DNA of 64,000 bases from Marinilabiliaceae bacterium (GTDB lineage Bacteria > Bacteroidota > Bacteroidia > Bacteroidales > Marinilabiliaceae). The translations under genes were made by a program, and so were the position numbers. Below the pieces are notes generated by a model. It worked only from the letters and a program-made list of their open reading frames with translations, did not search any database and was not told where the DNA came from. Of this stretch, positions 17,370 to 27,925 are shown piece by piece (position 1 is the first letter of the stretch; each line of letters opens with the position of its first letter). The stretch is from assembly GCA_016933045.1 (NCBI GenBank), contig JAFGBR010000055.1:36917-100916 (forward strand). The letters run 5' to 3'.

Positions 17370-18908
17370 ATGGAAACAATACAAATAATTACGGGGTTTA
17401 TTGCCTTTATAGCTGGAGGAGGAATTGCCTGGGTGTTATTTTCCAAGGCCCTTCAGGCACGAAATAGAAAAATAATACAGGAGGCCACTGCTGAAGCTGA
17501 GGTTATTAAAAAGGATAAGATTCTTCAGGCAAAGGAGAAGTTTTTCCAGTTGAAAACAGAACATGAAAAGGAGATTAACTCTCGAAATGCTAAAATTTTG
17601 GCAGCTGAAAACCGAATAAAACAAAAAGAGACTGCAACATCGCAGAAACTTGATGAAGTAGTTCGTAAGAATAAAGAACTTGATACAATACGTGAAAATC
17701 TTAATTCTCAGCTTGAGTTAGTTGCAAAAAAGAATGAAGAGGTTGAGAAACTGCATAAACAACAAGTAGAGCAATTAGAAGCAATTTCTGGTATGTCGGG
17801 CGAAGAGGCTAAGGAGATGTTAATTGAATCGTTAAAGGCTGAAGCCAAAACCGAGGCTATGTCGTATGTTAATGACATTATGGATGAGGCTAAAATTAAT
17901 GCAACAAAAGAATCGAAACGTATTGTTTTACAAACTATTCAACGTGTTGCAACCGAAACAGCAATTGAAAATTCAGTTACAATTTTTCATATCGATTCTG
18001 ATGAAATTAAAGGTCGTATAATTGGTCGTGAAGGTCGAAATATTAGAGCTCTTGAAGCTGCAACCGGAGTAGAAATTATTGTAGATGATACTCCCGAAGC
18101 TATTGTGCTTTCGGCATTTGATCCGATGCGTCGTGAAGTAGCTCGTTTGGCTCTCCATCAATTAGTGACTGACGGACGAATACATCCTGCTCGTATTGAA
18201 GAGATTGTTAACAAGGTGAAAAAGCAGGTTGAAGAAGAGATTATAGAGACAGGAAAACGTACTACTATTGATTTAGGTGTTCATGGTTTACATCCCGAGT
18301 TGATTAAGTTGGTTGGTAAAATGAAGTATCGTTCGTCTTATGGACAAAACCTGTTACAACATGCAAGGGAAACAGCAAATCTTTGTGCGGTAATGGCATC
18401 TGAACTGGGACTAAATACTAAGAAAGCAAAACGAGCCGGATTACTACATGATATTGGTAAGGTTTCGGACGAGGAACCAGAATTGCCGCATGCAATTTTG
18501 GGTATGAAGCTGGCCGAGAAATACAAAGAAAAACCAGAAATATGCAATGCTATTGGAGCTCACCACGATGAGGTTGAGATGACAACTATGATTGCACCTG
18601 TCATTCAGGTTTGTGATGCAATATCGGGAGCTCGTCCAGGTGCACGGCGTGAAATTATTGAATCGTACATAAAGCGTTTAAAAGATTTGGAAAATCTTGC
18701 TCTATCGCATCCCGGAGTATTAAAAACTTATGCTATTCAAGCTGGTAGAGAATTGCGTGTAATTGTTGGAAGTGAAAAAGTGTCGGATAAAGAAGCTGAA
18801 AGCTTGTCGTATGATATTGCTAAAAAGATTCAAACAGAAATGACTTATCCTGGACAGGTTAAAATTACCGTTATTCGTGAAACTAGGGCAATTAGTTATG
18901 CTAAGTAA
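17370..18908 (+). CDS. rny: Ribonuclease Y
   Basis: Membrane-anchored endoribonuclease of 512 residues that starts mRNA decay. An N-terminal transmembrane helix ([19 protein letters not shown]) is followed by a long coiled coil to about residue 200. Next come a KH RNA-binding domain ([25 protein letters not shown]) and an HD catalytic domain ([21 protein letters not shown]). I chose ATG 17370, which gives a family-standard length; the in-frame TTG at 17325 would add 15 residues translated from the structured region upstream. A clean terminator follows. Confidence 0.92.
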   Translation: METIQIITGFIAFIAGGGIAWVLFSKALQARNRKIIQEATAEAEVIKKDKILQAKEKFFQLKTEHEKEINSRNAKILAAENRIKQKETATSQKLDEVVRKNKELDTIRENLNSQLELVAKKNEEVEKLHKQQVEQLEAISGMSGEEAKEMLIESLKAEAKTEAMSYVNDIMDEAKINATKESKRIVLQTIQRVATETAIENSVTIFHIDSDEIKGRIIGREGRNIRALEAATGVEIIVDDTPEAIVLSAFDPMRREVARLALHQLVTDGRIHPARIEEIVNKVKKQVEEEIIETGKRTTIDLGVHGLHPELIKLVGKMKYRSSYGQNLLQHARETANLCAVMASELGLNTKKAKRAGLLHDIGKVSDEEPELPHAILGMKLAEKYKEKPEICNAIGAHHDEVEMTTMIAPVIQVCDAISGARPGARREIIESYIKRLKDLENLALSHPGVLKTYAIQAGRELRVIVGSEKVSDKEAESLSYDIAKKIQTEMTYPGQVKITVIRETRAISYAK

Positions 18909-18952
18909 AATAATAGGATAAAGAGAATTATTTATTAATTTTAAATTTTAAG

Positions 18953-18978
18953 AGCGACCTAATCAGTCGCTTTTTTTC
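18953..18978 (+). terminator. Terminator after rny
   Basis: Stem AGCGAC (18953-18958) with GTCGCT (18966-18971), 7-base loop, then a run of T from 18971 to 18977. Confidence 0.85.
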
Positions 18979-19056
18979 CTTTGTAAATAATTATGATAAA
19001 TTGGTCTTGTTTACTGAATATGTTTTTATATCAGTTTTATTTTGAATAAAAGGTTT

Positions 19057-20040
19057 ATGCGGATCATAAAAGATAAAAAAGTTTTAGTAACCGGAGGAGC
19101 CGGTTTTATTGGTTCAAATTTGGTTGAACGGTTATTGGAACAGAGCAATAAGGTTATCTGTTTGGATAATTTTGCTACCGGAAAAAGAGAAAATATTAAA
19201 ACTTTTCTCGATAATGAATCTTTTACATTGATTGAGGGAGATATTAGGAATTTAGATACATGTAAAAAAGCTTGTGAAGGAGTCGATATTGTTTTACACC
19301 AGGCAGCATTGGGGTCTGTTCCTCGCTCAATTAATGACCCGATCACTTCAAACGATGTGAATGTAAGTGGTTTTTTAAATATGTTGGTTGCAGTTCGTGA
19401 TCAGGGAGTTAAGAGAATGGTTTATGCAGCGTCTTCATCAACTTATGGCGATAGTAAAAGTATGCCTAAAGTTGAGGATGTGATTGGAAAGCCTTTATCG
19501 CCTTATGCTATAACTAAATATGTTAATGAGTTATATGCCGATGTTTTTGCTAAAACTTATAACATGGAGTTAGTTGGATTAAGATATTTTAATGTTTTTG
19601 GTCGCCGTCAGGATCCTGATGGTGCTTATGCAGCTGTAATTCCAAAATTTGTTAAATCTTTAATTCAAAAAGAATCACCTGTAATTAATGGTGATGGTTC
19701 ATTTTCGCGCGATTTTACATATATCGATAATGTAATTCAAGCTAATCAGCTTGCAGCTGTTACAAATAATAAGGAGGCTGTAAATACAGTTTATAATGTC
19801 GCTTTTGGAGAAAGAACATCGCTGAATGAACTTATGCTGCATTTAAAGGAGCTTTTGATTCAATTTGATAATGATATTGCTAAAATTGATGTTAAATATG
19901 GACCAGAGCGAAAAGGTGATGTGCCTCATTCATTAGCTTCAATTGATAAGGCAAAAAAAATGTTAGGATACGATCCTCAATTTAGTATTCGTAATGGACT
20001 TGAACAAGCTATTGAGTGGTATTGGAATTATTTTAAATAG
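19057..20040 (+). CDS. UDP-N-acetylglucosamine 4-epimerase-like SDR (WbpP/TviC family)
   Basis: Extended short-chain dehydrogenase/reductase of 327 residues. GGAGFIGSN (residues 12-20) is the NAD-binding glycine motif. The catalytic residues are the Ser/Thr of SSSTYGDS and YAITK (Tyr/Lys). The segments LGSVPRSINDPITSNDVNVSGFLN and RYFNVFGRRQDPDGAYAAVIPKF are characteristic of WbpP-type epimerases that interconvert UDP-GlcNAc/GlcNAcA and the galacto forms. The start at ATG 19057 fits the fold; a TTG at 19042 is also in frame. With gmd and fcl following, it likely supplies surface-polysaccharide sugars. Confidence 0.82.
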   Translation: MRIIKDKKVLVTGGAGFIGSNLVERLLEQSNKVICLDNFATGKRENIKTFLDNESFTLIEGDIRNLDTCKKACEGVDIVLHQAALGSVPRSINDPITSNDVNVSGFLNMLVAVRDQGVKRMVYAASSSTYGDSKSMPKVEDVIGKPLSPYAITKYVNELYADVFAKTYNMELVGLRYFNVFGRRQDPDGAYAAVIPKFVKSLIQKESPVINGDGSFSRDFTYIDNVIQANQLAAVTNNKEAVNTVYNVAFGERTSLNELMLHLKELLIQFDNDIAKIDVKYGPERKGDVPHSLASIDKAKKMLGYDPQFSIRNGLEQAIEWYWNYFK

Positions 20041-20081
20041 TTATCTTTTATTAATAATATATAAACACACAAAACACACAA

Positions 20082-21197
20082 ATGAGTAAAGTAGCATTAA
20101 TAACAGGTGTAACAGGACAAGATGGAGCCTATTTAACCGAGTTTTTGTTAAAAAAAGGATACATCGTTCATGGAATAAAAAGACGTTCTTCGTTGTTTAA
20201 TACTGATAGGATAGATCATTTATATCAGGATCCACACGTTGAAAATCGTAATTTTATAATGCATTATGGAGATCTAACAGATTCGACTAATTTGATTCGA
20301 ATAATTCAGGAAACACAACCCGATGAGATTTACAATCTTGCAGCCATGAGTCATGTTGGTGTTAGTTTTGATACTCCGGAATATACAGCTAATGCCGATG
20401 GAATAGGAACTCTTCGTATTTTAGAAGCAATAAGACTTTTAGGGCTTGCCGAAAAAACCAGATTTTATCAGGCTTCAACAAGTGAATTGTATGGTATGGT
20501 ACAGCAGGTGCCTCAAACTGAGAAAACTCCGTTTTATCCACGTTCTCCTTATGCAGTTGCAAAGTTATATGGGTATTGGATAACTGTAAATTATAGGGAA
20601 GCATACGGAATGTATGCCTGTAATGGTATTTTATTTAATCATGAATCGCCTATTAGGGGTGAGACTTTTGTTACAAGAAAAATAACTCGTGCAACATCGC
20701 GAATTGTTTTAGGATTACAAAAAAAACTGTATTTGGGAAATCTATCGGCTAAACGTGACTGGGGGCATGCAAAGGATTATGTTAAAGCTATGTATCTTAT
20801 GCTTCAACAAAATAAGCCTGAAGATTATGTTATTGCAACCGGTGTAACTACCGAAATCAGGGATATGGTAAAAATGGCATTTAATTATGTGGGTGTTGAA
20901 TTGGAATTTAAGGGAACTGGTGTAGATGAAAAAGGTATTGTGGTTTCATGTTCTAATCCAAAATATAACCTGAATCCAGGATCAGTAGTTGTGGCAGTTG
21001 ATCCCCGATATTTTCGTCCAACAGAGGTCGATTTGTTAATTGGTGATCCTACAAAAGCTAAAACAAACCTGGGATGGGAACCGAAATATGATCTTGAAAT
21101 GTTAGTGAAAGATATGATGGATGGAGATTTAAAACTGATGGAGAAAGAGTTGCACCTGAGAGATGGAGGATACCAAACTTTAAATTATTTTGAATAA
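20082..21197 (+). CDS. gmd: GDP-mannose 4,6-dehydratase
   Basis: SDR enzyme of 371 residues that converts GDP-mannose to GDP-4-keto-6-deoxymannose. It has [10 protein letters not shown] (NADP motif, residues 8-17), [35 protein letters not shown] and YAVAKLYG (Tyr-Lys catalytic pair). It also has [20 protein letters not shown], which is nearly diagnostic for Gmd. It lies 41 bases after the WbpP-like gene and 110 bases before fcl, which uses its product. Confidence 0.95.
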   Translation: MSKVALITGVTGQDGAYLTEFLLKKGYIVHGIKRRSSLFNTDRIDHLYQDPHVENRNFIMHYGDLTDSTNLIRIIQETQPDEIYNLAAMSHVGVSFDTPEYTANADGIGTLRILEAIRLLGLAEKTRFYQASTSELYGMVQQVPQTEKTPFYPRSPYAVAKLYGYWITVNYREAYGMYACNGILFNHESPIRGETFVTRKITRATSRIVLGLQKKLYLGNLSAKRDWGHAKDYVKAMYLMLQQNKPEDYVIATGVTTEIRDMVKMAFNYVGVELEFKGTGVDEKGIVVSCSNPKYNLNPGSVVVAVDPRYFRPTEVDLLIGDPTKAKTNLGWEPKYDLEMLVKDMMDGDLKLMEKELHLRDGGYQTLNYFE

Positions 21198-21307
21198 TCT
21201 GTTGGTTCTGATAAATGATACTTTCATGAGTAAAAACTGTTAATAATACATTAATATACTTGATGGAAGTTTTACTTGACCGATTAATTAACTAAAAAAA
21301 TAACGGA

Positions 21308-22390
21308 GTGAAAACAGAATCGAAAATATTTGTGGCAGGACATAAGGGACTGGTTGGTTCTTCTATTGTTCGTACGTTGCAAGCAAAAGGATATAATAAT
21401 ATAATTTGTAAAACAAGGCAGGAGGTCGATTTAAGTAATCTTAGTGCAGTTTACTCGTTTTTTGAATCGGAAAAACCTGAGTATGTTGTATTAGCAGCCG
21501 CGAAAGTGGGTGGTATTATGGCCAATAATACTTATCGTGCCGATTTTATATTCGAAAATTTGCAAATACAAAATAACGTTATTTCTGCATGTTGGAAATT
21601 CGGGGTTAAAAAAATGTTGTTCCTGGGAAGTTCGTGTATATACCCCAAAGCAGCTCCTCAGCCAATAAAGGAGAATTATTTACTTACCGATATTTTGGAG
21701 TATACTAATGAGCCTTATGCAATATCGAAAATTGCAGGTATTAAAATGTGCGAATCGTTTAATTTACAGTATGGTACTAATTTTATTGCGGTTATGCCAA
21801 CCAATTTGTATGGACCTAATGATAATTACGATTTGGAAAAAAGTCATGTTTTGCCTGCAATGATTAGGAAAATGCACCTGGGAAAATGTTTGTACATGAA
21901 TGATTGGACTTCATTGAAACATGATTTGAACAAAAGACCTGTGGAAGGTGTTAATGGTGAAGCAAATAATGATGATATATTATCAATTTTGTCCAAATAT
22001 GGAATAGTTAAAGATGAAAAATCAGTAAAAATTTGTCTTTGGGGATCCGGAAGTCCTTATCGTGAATTTTTGCATTCTGATGATATGGCTGATGCTTGTG
22101 TGTATTTGATGGAAAAAATTGATTTTGATGATTTAAAGAGAGAGTATGGTGATGAAATTCGAAATACTCACATAAATATAGGTACAGGTGATGATATTAC
22201 CATAAAAGATCTTGCATATTTAATTAAAAGTGTTGTTGGGTTTAAAGGAGATATTGAATGGGATAGTACAAAACCAGATGGTACTTTTCGTAAGTTATTG
22301 GATGTGTCAAAAATGAAAAGTTTAGGATGGCAAGCTCAAATTCAACTAAGAGAAGGAATTGATCGGGTTTATTCGGGTTATTTGGTTTAG
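21308..22390 (+). CDS. fcl: GDP-L-fucose synthase
   Basis: Epimerase/reductase of 360 residues that turns the Gmd product into GDP-L-fucose. FVAGHKGLVGSSIVR (NADP motif), LGSSCIYPKAAPQPIKE, YAISKIAG (catalytic Tyr-Lys) and MPTNLYGPNDNYDLEKSHVLPA are family hallmarks. The GTG at 21308 is the only start that keeps the nucleotide-binding strand, preceded by AACGGA. An insertion around residues 203-240 (KRPVEGVNGEANNDDILS) makes it longer than the E. coli enzyme (about 320); I recall such insertions in Bacteroidota Fcl. Confidence 0.93.
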   Translation: MKTESKIFVAGHKGLVGSSIVRTLQAKGYNNIICKTRQEVDLSNLSAVYSFFESEKPEYVVLAAAKVGGIMANNTYRADFIFENLQIQNNVISACWKFGVKKMLFLGSSCIYPKAAPQPIKENYLLTDILEYTNEPYAISKIAGIKMCESFNLQYGTNFIAVMPTNLYGPNDNYDLEKSHVLPAMIRKMHLGKCLYMNDWTSLKHDLNKRPVEGVNGEANNDDILSILSKYGIVKDEKSVKICLWGSGSPYREFLHSDDMADACVYLMEKIDFDDLKREYGDEIRNTHINIGTGDDITIKDLAYLIKSVVGFKGDIEWDSTKPDGTFRKLLDVSKMKSLGWQAQIQLREGIDRVYSGYLV

Positions 22391-22406
22391 CTTGTAAAAA
22401 AAAAAG

Positions 22407-23582
22407 ATGTACAATTTTGATAAGTTTATTCCTCGTGAAGGAACACATGCTTATAAGTTGGAGTTTCGTAAAAAGGTTTTCGGCAGCGATGATGTATTGC
22501 CTTTGTGGGTGGCCGATATGGATATTGAAACCCCTCGCGAAGTAGCTGATGTGATACAGCAAAGATCCTTACACGAAATATACGGTTATACAGTTCGTGG
22601 CTCATGGTTTCAGCAATCTATTATGGATTGGCAGTTGCGACGACATCAGTGGCATGTGCGGGAGGAATGGATCGAATATGCACCGGGAGTTGTGCCATCG
22701 TTAGTTATTGCAATAATGGCATTTACTAATCCTGATGATAAGGTATTGATTCAAACTCCGGTTTACCCTCCATTTTACTCGGTTGTTAAGGATAATAATC
22801 GCGAATTGGTTACAAATCCTTTAGTTGAAGAAAATGGTAAATTTTTTATTGATTTTGATTTGTTTGATAAGCAAACATTAGATCCTAAACTTAAATTGTT
22901 TATTTTATGTAACCCACATAATCCGATTAGTCGAGTTTGGACTAGAGATGAATTACTTAAGATTGCCGGGATATGTATTAAAAATAATGTATTAATAATA
23001 TCTGATGAAATTCATAGCGATTTAATGCTGTTTGACAATAAGCACATTCCTATTGCATCGTTGGGCGATGATATAGCCCGGAATACCATTACATGTATGG
23101 CGGCAAGTAAAACCTTTAATATTGCCGGTTTTTCTACATCGTATATTATTACATCTAATCGTAAGCTTATGTTGGAATATCGCAGAGTTTTAATGTCATT
23201 ACATTTGTTTACAGGTAATGTTTTTGGTGCTATTGCAACAGATGCTGCTTATAGATATGGAGAATCTTGGTTAAATGCTTTATTACAATATTTGGAAGTA
23301 AATGTAAGATATGTGCAGGATTTTTTTAATAACTATTTGCCCGAAGTTAACGTAACAGATCCTCAGGCTACTTTTTTATTATGGCTTGATTTTAGGAAGT
23401 GGGATTTATTGCAACCCGATTTAAATAATTTTATGGTTGATAAAGCAAAAGTGGCATTAAACGATGGAGCATCGTTTGGTGAAAACGGAAAAGGTTTTAT
23501 GCGGTTAAATGTTGGAAGTCCCCGGTTGATGATTGAAGATGGCTTAAATAGAATATTGAGAGCAAGAAAAATGAAAATGTAA
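22407..23582 (+). CDS. MalY/PatB-family PLP C-S lyase (cystathionine beta-lyase-like)
   Basis: Fold-type I PLP enzyme of 391 residues. VLPLWVADMDIETPREVADVI near the start is the MalY/PatB signature. LCNPHNPISRVWTRDEL, ISDEIHSDLM (Asp holding the pyridine N) and AASKTFNIAGF (Schiff-base Lys) follow. Members cleave cystathionine or other cysteine S-conjugates and release a thiol plus pyruvate. It begins 16 bases after fcl but has no obvious link to fucose synthesis, so the two may share a transcript without sharing a pathway. Confidence 0.85.
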   Translation: MYNFDKFIPREGTHAYKLEFRKKVFGSDDVLPLWVADMDIETPREVADVIQQRSLHEIYGYTVRGSWFQQSIMDWQLRRHQWHVREEWIEYAPGVVPSLVIAIMAFTNPDDKVLIQTPVYPPFYSVVKDNNRELVTNPLVEENGKFFIDFDLFDKQTLDPKLKLFILCNPHNPISRVWTRDELLKIAGICIKNNVLIISDEIHSDLMLFDNKHIPIASLGDDIARNTITCMAASKTFNIAGFSTSYIITSNRKLMLEYRRVLMSLHLFTGNVFGAIATDAAYRYGESWLNALLQYLEVNVRYVQDFFNNYLPEVNVTDPQATFLLWLDFRKWDLLQPDLNNFMVDKAKVALNDGASFGENGKGFMRLNVGSPRLMIEDGLNRILRARKMKM

Positions 23583-23649
23583 CGTTATTTTATAACTATT
23601 AGAGCCTCTTTTTGATAATTGCAAGATGTTTATTGCTTTTTTTGAATTA

Positions 23650-25347
23650 ATGAAATTTGTAATGTATATGATGAAGGTGTTTGGGAGTGTTGTTATGATT
23701 CTAATGGTTTTGACAGCAGATATTGTTTTTGCTGCCGAATCGGATGATAAATTGTTGAAAATACTCAATGAGGAGTTGAAAAGAGAACAAAATGGTTTGA
23801 AAAATGAAAAGTATCCGCCTTATTTTATCTCGTACAGGATTGCTGAATCTAAGCAAGTTTTTTGTTTAGGAAGTATGGGAACTCTTATTCAATCAGATAC
23901 AATTCATCAGCGTATTCTTCAAACAAATGTTCGGATTGGCAATTATCAACACGATAATACGCGTGACGTACAGGAATTGGGCGTGCCTGTTGGTGAGAGT
24001 ATTCAGTTTTTAACACTTGAAGATATTGAAGAGCCAATAAAAATGGCTATTTGGCAATCGACAGACCAGGCTTATACCTCGGCATTGGACAATTATCAAA
24101 GTTTGTTGTTAAATAAAAAATTTGAAGAGCAGGATACTATACCCGATTTTATTAAACAAGATTCATTGAATTATTACGAAGATGCTGTAAATATTGAGTC
24201 ATTTAATTTTGAAGAATGGAATAAAAAGGTAAAAAAATACTCTGAATTACTTAACCAAGATCCTAATATTTTAAGTGGTACAGCCCAGTTAAGATTTATT
24301 ATGGATCGTAGATATTATTTCTCTTCTGAGGGAGTAAGTATAGTTCATAATTCTGTTAAATGTTATCTTTCTGTTAATGGTACTATAAATGGAATAGATA
24401 ATGTTCCAGTTCAATTATCTATTCAGCATTATGCTCCGGTTCCCGATTCGTTACCCAATGAAGAAGTTATTATAAAACAAGTAAAAGATCTTGTAAGTAA
24501 GTTAAATGAGTTGCGTAATGCCCCTTATGCAGAACCTTATGAAGGACCTGCAATTTTAAGTGCCAATGCATCGGGTGTTTTTTTTCACGAAATATTTGGA
24601 CATCGTATTGAAGGCCAGAGAATGCGGAGTGATCATGATGGTCAGACATTTAAAAATAAAATTGGATATTCAGTGCTACCAAAAGAATTTACAGTTATTT
24701 CAGACCCAACAGCATCGTATTTTGATGATTTAATGTTAAGTGGTAATTATTTATACGACGATCAGGGGGTTAAGTCGCAAAGGGTAACAGTTGTTGAAAA
24801 TGGTATATTAAAAGAATTTTTAATGTCGCGAACACCATTGAGTCAGAGTAGCAGATCGAATGGACACGGCCGTTGCGAATTGGGTAATAGTCCTGTTGCC
24901 AGACAATCGAATCTTATTATTCAATCGAATGAACAATACTCAATGGAGAAGCTTCGGAAGATGTTGATAAAAGAGTGTAAACGACAGAAAAAACCGTATG
25001 GTTATTATTTTGCAGAGGTAACCGGTGGTTTTACAAATACATCGCGATATAATCCTAATGCATTTGAAGTAATACCAGTTGAGGTTTATAGAATATATGC
25101 CGATGGTAGTCCTGATGAATTAGTTAGAGGCGTTAATTTAATTGGAACACCGTTAGCTATGTTTGCCGAGATTGAGGCAGCCGGTGATAGTTATGAGGTT
25201 TTTAATGGTTTTTGTGGAGCAGAGTCAGGTTCAATACCCGTGAGTGCAGTGGCTCCGGCTTTGTTTGTTAAACAAATTGAAACACAGCGTGAACCAACGT
25301 ATAAATTAAAACCGGCTTTATTAAGTCGCCCAGACTTGAAACAGTAA
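23650..25347 (+). CDS. Exported TldD-family metallopeptidase, intact HExxxH motif
   Basis: TldD/PmbA-family protein of 565 residues from ATG 23650, with an N-terminal signal-like hydrophobic segment (VFGSVVMILMVLTADIVFA). Characterised TldD proteins are cytoplasmic, so export is a distinctive feature. The metal site HEIFGHRIEGQR is at about residues 313-324, and the distal GFCGAESGSIPVSAV supplies the Cys that ligates zinc in E. coli TldD. The start at 23650 places the signal peptide at the N-terminus; ATG 23626 would add eight residues. Substrates of exported members are unknown. The next gene, two bases away, is a paralogue lacking the motif. Confidence 0.82.
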   Translation: MKFVMYMMKVFGSVVMILMVLTADIVFAAESDDKLLKILNEELKREQNGLKNEKYPPYFISYRIAESKQVFCLGSMGTLIQSDTIHQRILQTNVRIGNYQHDNTRDVQELGVPVGESIQFLTLEDIEEPIKMAIWQSTDQAYTSALDNYQSLLLNKKFEEQDTIPDFIKQDSLNYYEDAVNIESFNFEEWNKKVKKYSELLNQDPNILSGTAQLRFIMDRRYYFSSEGVSIVHNSVKCYLSVNGTINGIDNVPVQLSIQHYAPVPDSLPNEEVIIKQVKDLVSKLNELRNAPYAEPYEGPAILSANASGVFFHEIFGHRIEGQRMRSDHDGQTFKNKIGYSVLPKEFTVISDPTASYFDDLMLSGNYLYDDQGVKSQRVTVVENGILKEFLMSRTPLSQSSRSNGHGRCELGNSPVARQSNLIIQSNEQYSMEKLRKMLIKECKRQKKPYGYYFAEVTGGFTNTSRYNPNAFEVIPVEVYRIYADGSPDELVRGVNLIGTPLAMFAEIEAAGDSYEVFNGFCGAESGSIPVSAVAPALFVKQIETQREPTYKLKPALLSRPDLKQ

Positions 25348-25349
25348 AA

Positions 25350-27131
25350 ATGATTCACATGATTTTTTTTAAAAAAATAGTTTTCGTAATTACCTTTGCC
25401 TTTTCATCTTTTTTATTTTCAGCACAGCAAAAGAGCAATTCCGAAATAGTTCACAGTGCAATTAGTGATGAATTGAAACGTTGTATTGATAGTTTGAAGC
25501 AGAAAGATTGTTCTCCGTTTTTTATGGATTTTGGACTTTCGCATACCAAGTCGTATGAAGTTCTTTCTACTTTGGGAGGTGTTATTTTTTTGGGCGAAAA
25601 CGGAGAGCTTGATTTCTCGTCACGATTAATGATTGGATCTTATCATTTTAATGATGAGAATTTTTCTTCTCATGCTTCAGAAGAAGATAATGATGAATTA
25701 GCAATACCATATCATTTATTACCTGAAAATCCTGATTATTTTTCAATTCGAATGGCTTTATGGGGAAGTGCAGAGCGTATATATCGGTCGGCTTGTAAAA
25801 CCTATAAAGATAAATTAAACACTCTATTGAATAATAATAAATCGTTAGATGATTATCCGCTTGAAGATTTTTCAAAAGAAGACACTTTGGTGTATATCGA
25901 TAATTCTAATGATGATCAGGTTGTTAAAAATGATAAATGGAAGCAATTGGCATGTACATTGTCAGCAGAATTTAAGAATTATCCGAAAATAATTAATTCG
26001 GTAGTTTATATTGGAAATTATGCTTCAAATTATTATTTCCATAACACAGAAGGGACTAGAGTTCAGTTTCCAATTCAAAGTATAAAAATATTTATTAGTG
26101 CAGTTGCCAGAAACGAAGGTGAAAGTAGTGCGGCTTCGTCAATAAATTTTGTTGGTTTAACAGAAACTGATTTGCCATCGGTAGATTCGTTATTGAAAGC
26201 TACGAACTTTTTTGCATCTAAATTAGTTGAGGCTTTAAGTTTTCCTGTTATTGATGAAGAATATAACGGGCCGATATTGTACGAAGATATTGCAGCGTCA
26301 GAATTGTTTCAGAGTTCACTTTTTCATGGAAATAGATTTGTTGCCAGCCGTGCAGATATGAGTGACAGCCATAGTGCTTTTTATTTGCCTGATAAGCCAA
26401 CGGCCAATGCTTTTGAACGAAAAATGGATAAGATTATTGTTGATAAATCGTTGTCGGTGGTATCACTGCCAACATTGAAAAACTACAAAGGACAAAATAT
26501 GGTTGGATCATATTTTGTTGATGCCGAAGGTGTTAAGCCCTCTGATTCTTTGGTGTTGATTGAAAATGGTATACTTAAAGGGATGTTTAACGATAGGGTT
26601 CCTACATTTATGGTTCCTAAGTCAACAGGGCATAAACAGGTTTATATAACACGTAGTGGAACCCGTAGGGCAATGGGGCCGGGTGTTATTAAGATAAATT
26701 GTACAAATGGTTATTCTCGTAAAGACTTAAAAGCAAAGCTTATTGAAAAGGCAAAGAATGATGATTTAGACTATGCGTATATTATTCGTAAAGGGACAAA
26801 AGATTCACCATTTTATAGTTTGTATAAAGTTGATTTAGATAATGGTGCTGAAACGCCGGTTCGTTATTTTTCAATTCCAATAGCTGATATTGATAATTTA
26901 AAAGATAATGCTTTTTTTGGTAATGCTGAATGTGTAAATAATTGTAATTTAGGACGAAGTGGGTTTTTAAGTCATCAGGAAGGAAACAGACCTGGTTATA
27001 GCGATGGTGATGGCATGCCTATTTCAATTATTTCGCCCGATGCAGTACTTGTTGATAAACAGAAGCTTATTGTTAAAACCGAACGCGATTCGTATAAAAC
27101 TCCAATTGTACCTAGTCCTTTAGGTCAATAA
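25350..27131 (+). CDS. Exported TldD/PmbA-like paralogue without metal motif
   Basis: Protein of 593 residues with a clear signal peptide (FFKKIVFVITFAFSSFLFSA). It is homologous to the preceding gene along its length: LKQKDCSPFFMDFGLSHTKSYE aligns with KNEKYPPYFISYRIAESKQV, and VEGVKP/NGILKGMFNDRVP aligns with QGVKSQ/NGILKEFLMSRTP. The HExxxH site is replaced by SELFQSSLFHGNRF, so it should not bind zinc in the same way. The layout mirrors TldD/TldE, where TldE is the inactive partner of a heterodimer. A periplasmic heterodimer with the upstream protein is my inference. Two bases separate the genes. Confidence 0.78.
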   Translation: MIHMIFFKKIVFVITFAFSSFLFSAQQKSNSEIVHSAISDELKRCIDSLKQKDCSPFFMDFGLSHTKSYEVLSTLGGVIFLGENGELDFSSRLMIGSYHFNDENFSSHASEEDNDELAIPYHLLPENPDYFSIRMALWGSAERIYRSACKTYKDKLNTLLNNNKSLDDYPLEDFSKEDTLVYIDNSNDDQVVKNDKWKQLACTLSAEFKNYPKIINSVVYIGNYASNYYFHNTEGTRVQFPIQSIKIFISAVARNEGESSAASSINFVGLTETDLPSVDSLLKATNFFASKLVEALSFPVIDEEYNGPILYEDIAASELFQSSLFHGNRFVASRADMSDSHSAFYLPDKPTANAFERKMDKIIVDKSLSVVSLPTLKNYKGQNMVGSYFVDAEGVKPSDSLVLIENGILKGMFNDRVPTFMVPKSTGHKQVYITRSGTRRAMGPGVIKINCTNGYSRKDLKAKLIEKAKNDDLDYAYIIRKGTKDSPFYSLYKVDLDNGAETPVRYFSIPIADIDNLKDNAFFGNAECVNNCNLGRSGFLSHQEGNRPGYSDGDGMPISIISPDAVLVDKQKLIVKTERDSYKTPIVPSPLGQ

Positions 27132-27219
27132 TTTGGTATTTGTTTATGAGCAGACTATACGGACTAAACATGAAATTATTTACATATTAATAAACGTAGA
27201 CATTATTACTAATGTTTTG

Positions 27220-27807
27220 TTAGCATGAAACAAAATTTCCGTTTAAACCTAAATTCTTTGAGTTTTTTTGCATTGCAATAATGCTTTCTTGTATAATATC
27301 GTCTAAATTCCAACCAAGTAGTTCTGTTCCTTTTGAAATAATTTCACGGTTAATATCAGATGTAAAACGTTTATTTTTTAATCGTTTAATTATTGTTTGA
27401 GTTGTTATTTCGGCAATGTTTTTATCGGGATGAACTAAACACGCAGCAGTAATTAAACCTGTTAATTCATCAATTGTGAATAATATTTTTTCCATTAGTT
27501 GTATTGGTTCAACATCGGTGTAAATATTCCATGCATGGCTTAATACAGCTCGAATGTATTCGCTAGGCCAGTTTTTTTCCTCAAGAATATTTTTAGTATG
27601 TTGGCAATGTTCATGAGGGTATAGTTCGTAATCAAGATCATGTACAAGTCCAATAATTCCCCATTTATCCTGGTTTTCACCGGTGATGCTGGCAAAATGT
27701 CTCATAACTGTCTCTACAGTTAAAGCATGCTTAATCAGACTTTCATCTTTATTATAAAGCAAAAGTAAATTGAATGCCTCAAATCGTGTAGGTATTTTAC
27801 TTTCCAT
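27220..27807 (-). CDS. HD-domain hydrolase
   Basis: Protein of 195 residues with the HD metal-dependent phosphohydrolase pattern: H in LIKHALTVETVMRHFA, the HD pair in IIGLVHDLDYELYPHEH, then LSHAWN and a late Asp in TIDELTGLI. These supply the metal ligands of the superfamily. Small HD proteins of this length include nucleotidases and uncharacterised HDIG proteins; the substrate is unknown. No membrane segments are present. It converges on the TldD-like operon. Confidence 0.78.
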   Translation of the reverse strand: MESKIPTRFEAFNLLLLYNKDESLIKHALTVETVMRHFASITGENQDKWGIIGLVHDLDYELYPHEHCQHTKNILEEKNWPSEYIRAVLSHAWNIYTDVEPIQLMEKILFTIDELTGLITAACLVHPDKNIAEITTQTIIKRLKNKRFTSDINREIISKGTELLGWNLDDIIQESIIAMQKNSKNLGLNGNFVSC

Positions 27808-27925
27808 ATCATCCTTATTTTAATGCAAAAGTTTTTTCAACAGTTGTATTGGGATGAGGTTAAATTTTATTTTAAAAATAAAGGTTTGGTGAATAGTATT
27901 GTTTTAATTATTTAAGATTTAACAA

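Noticed and set aside
17012..17446. Minus-strand open frame of 144 codons across zapA and the start of rny
   Set aside because: Opposite strand to two well-supported genes and spans a structured non-coding gap; no recognisable protein features.
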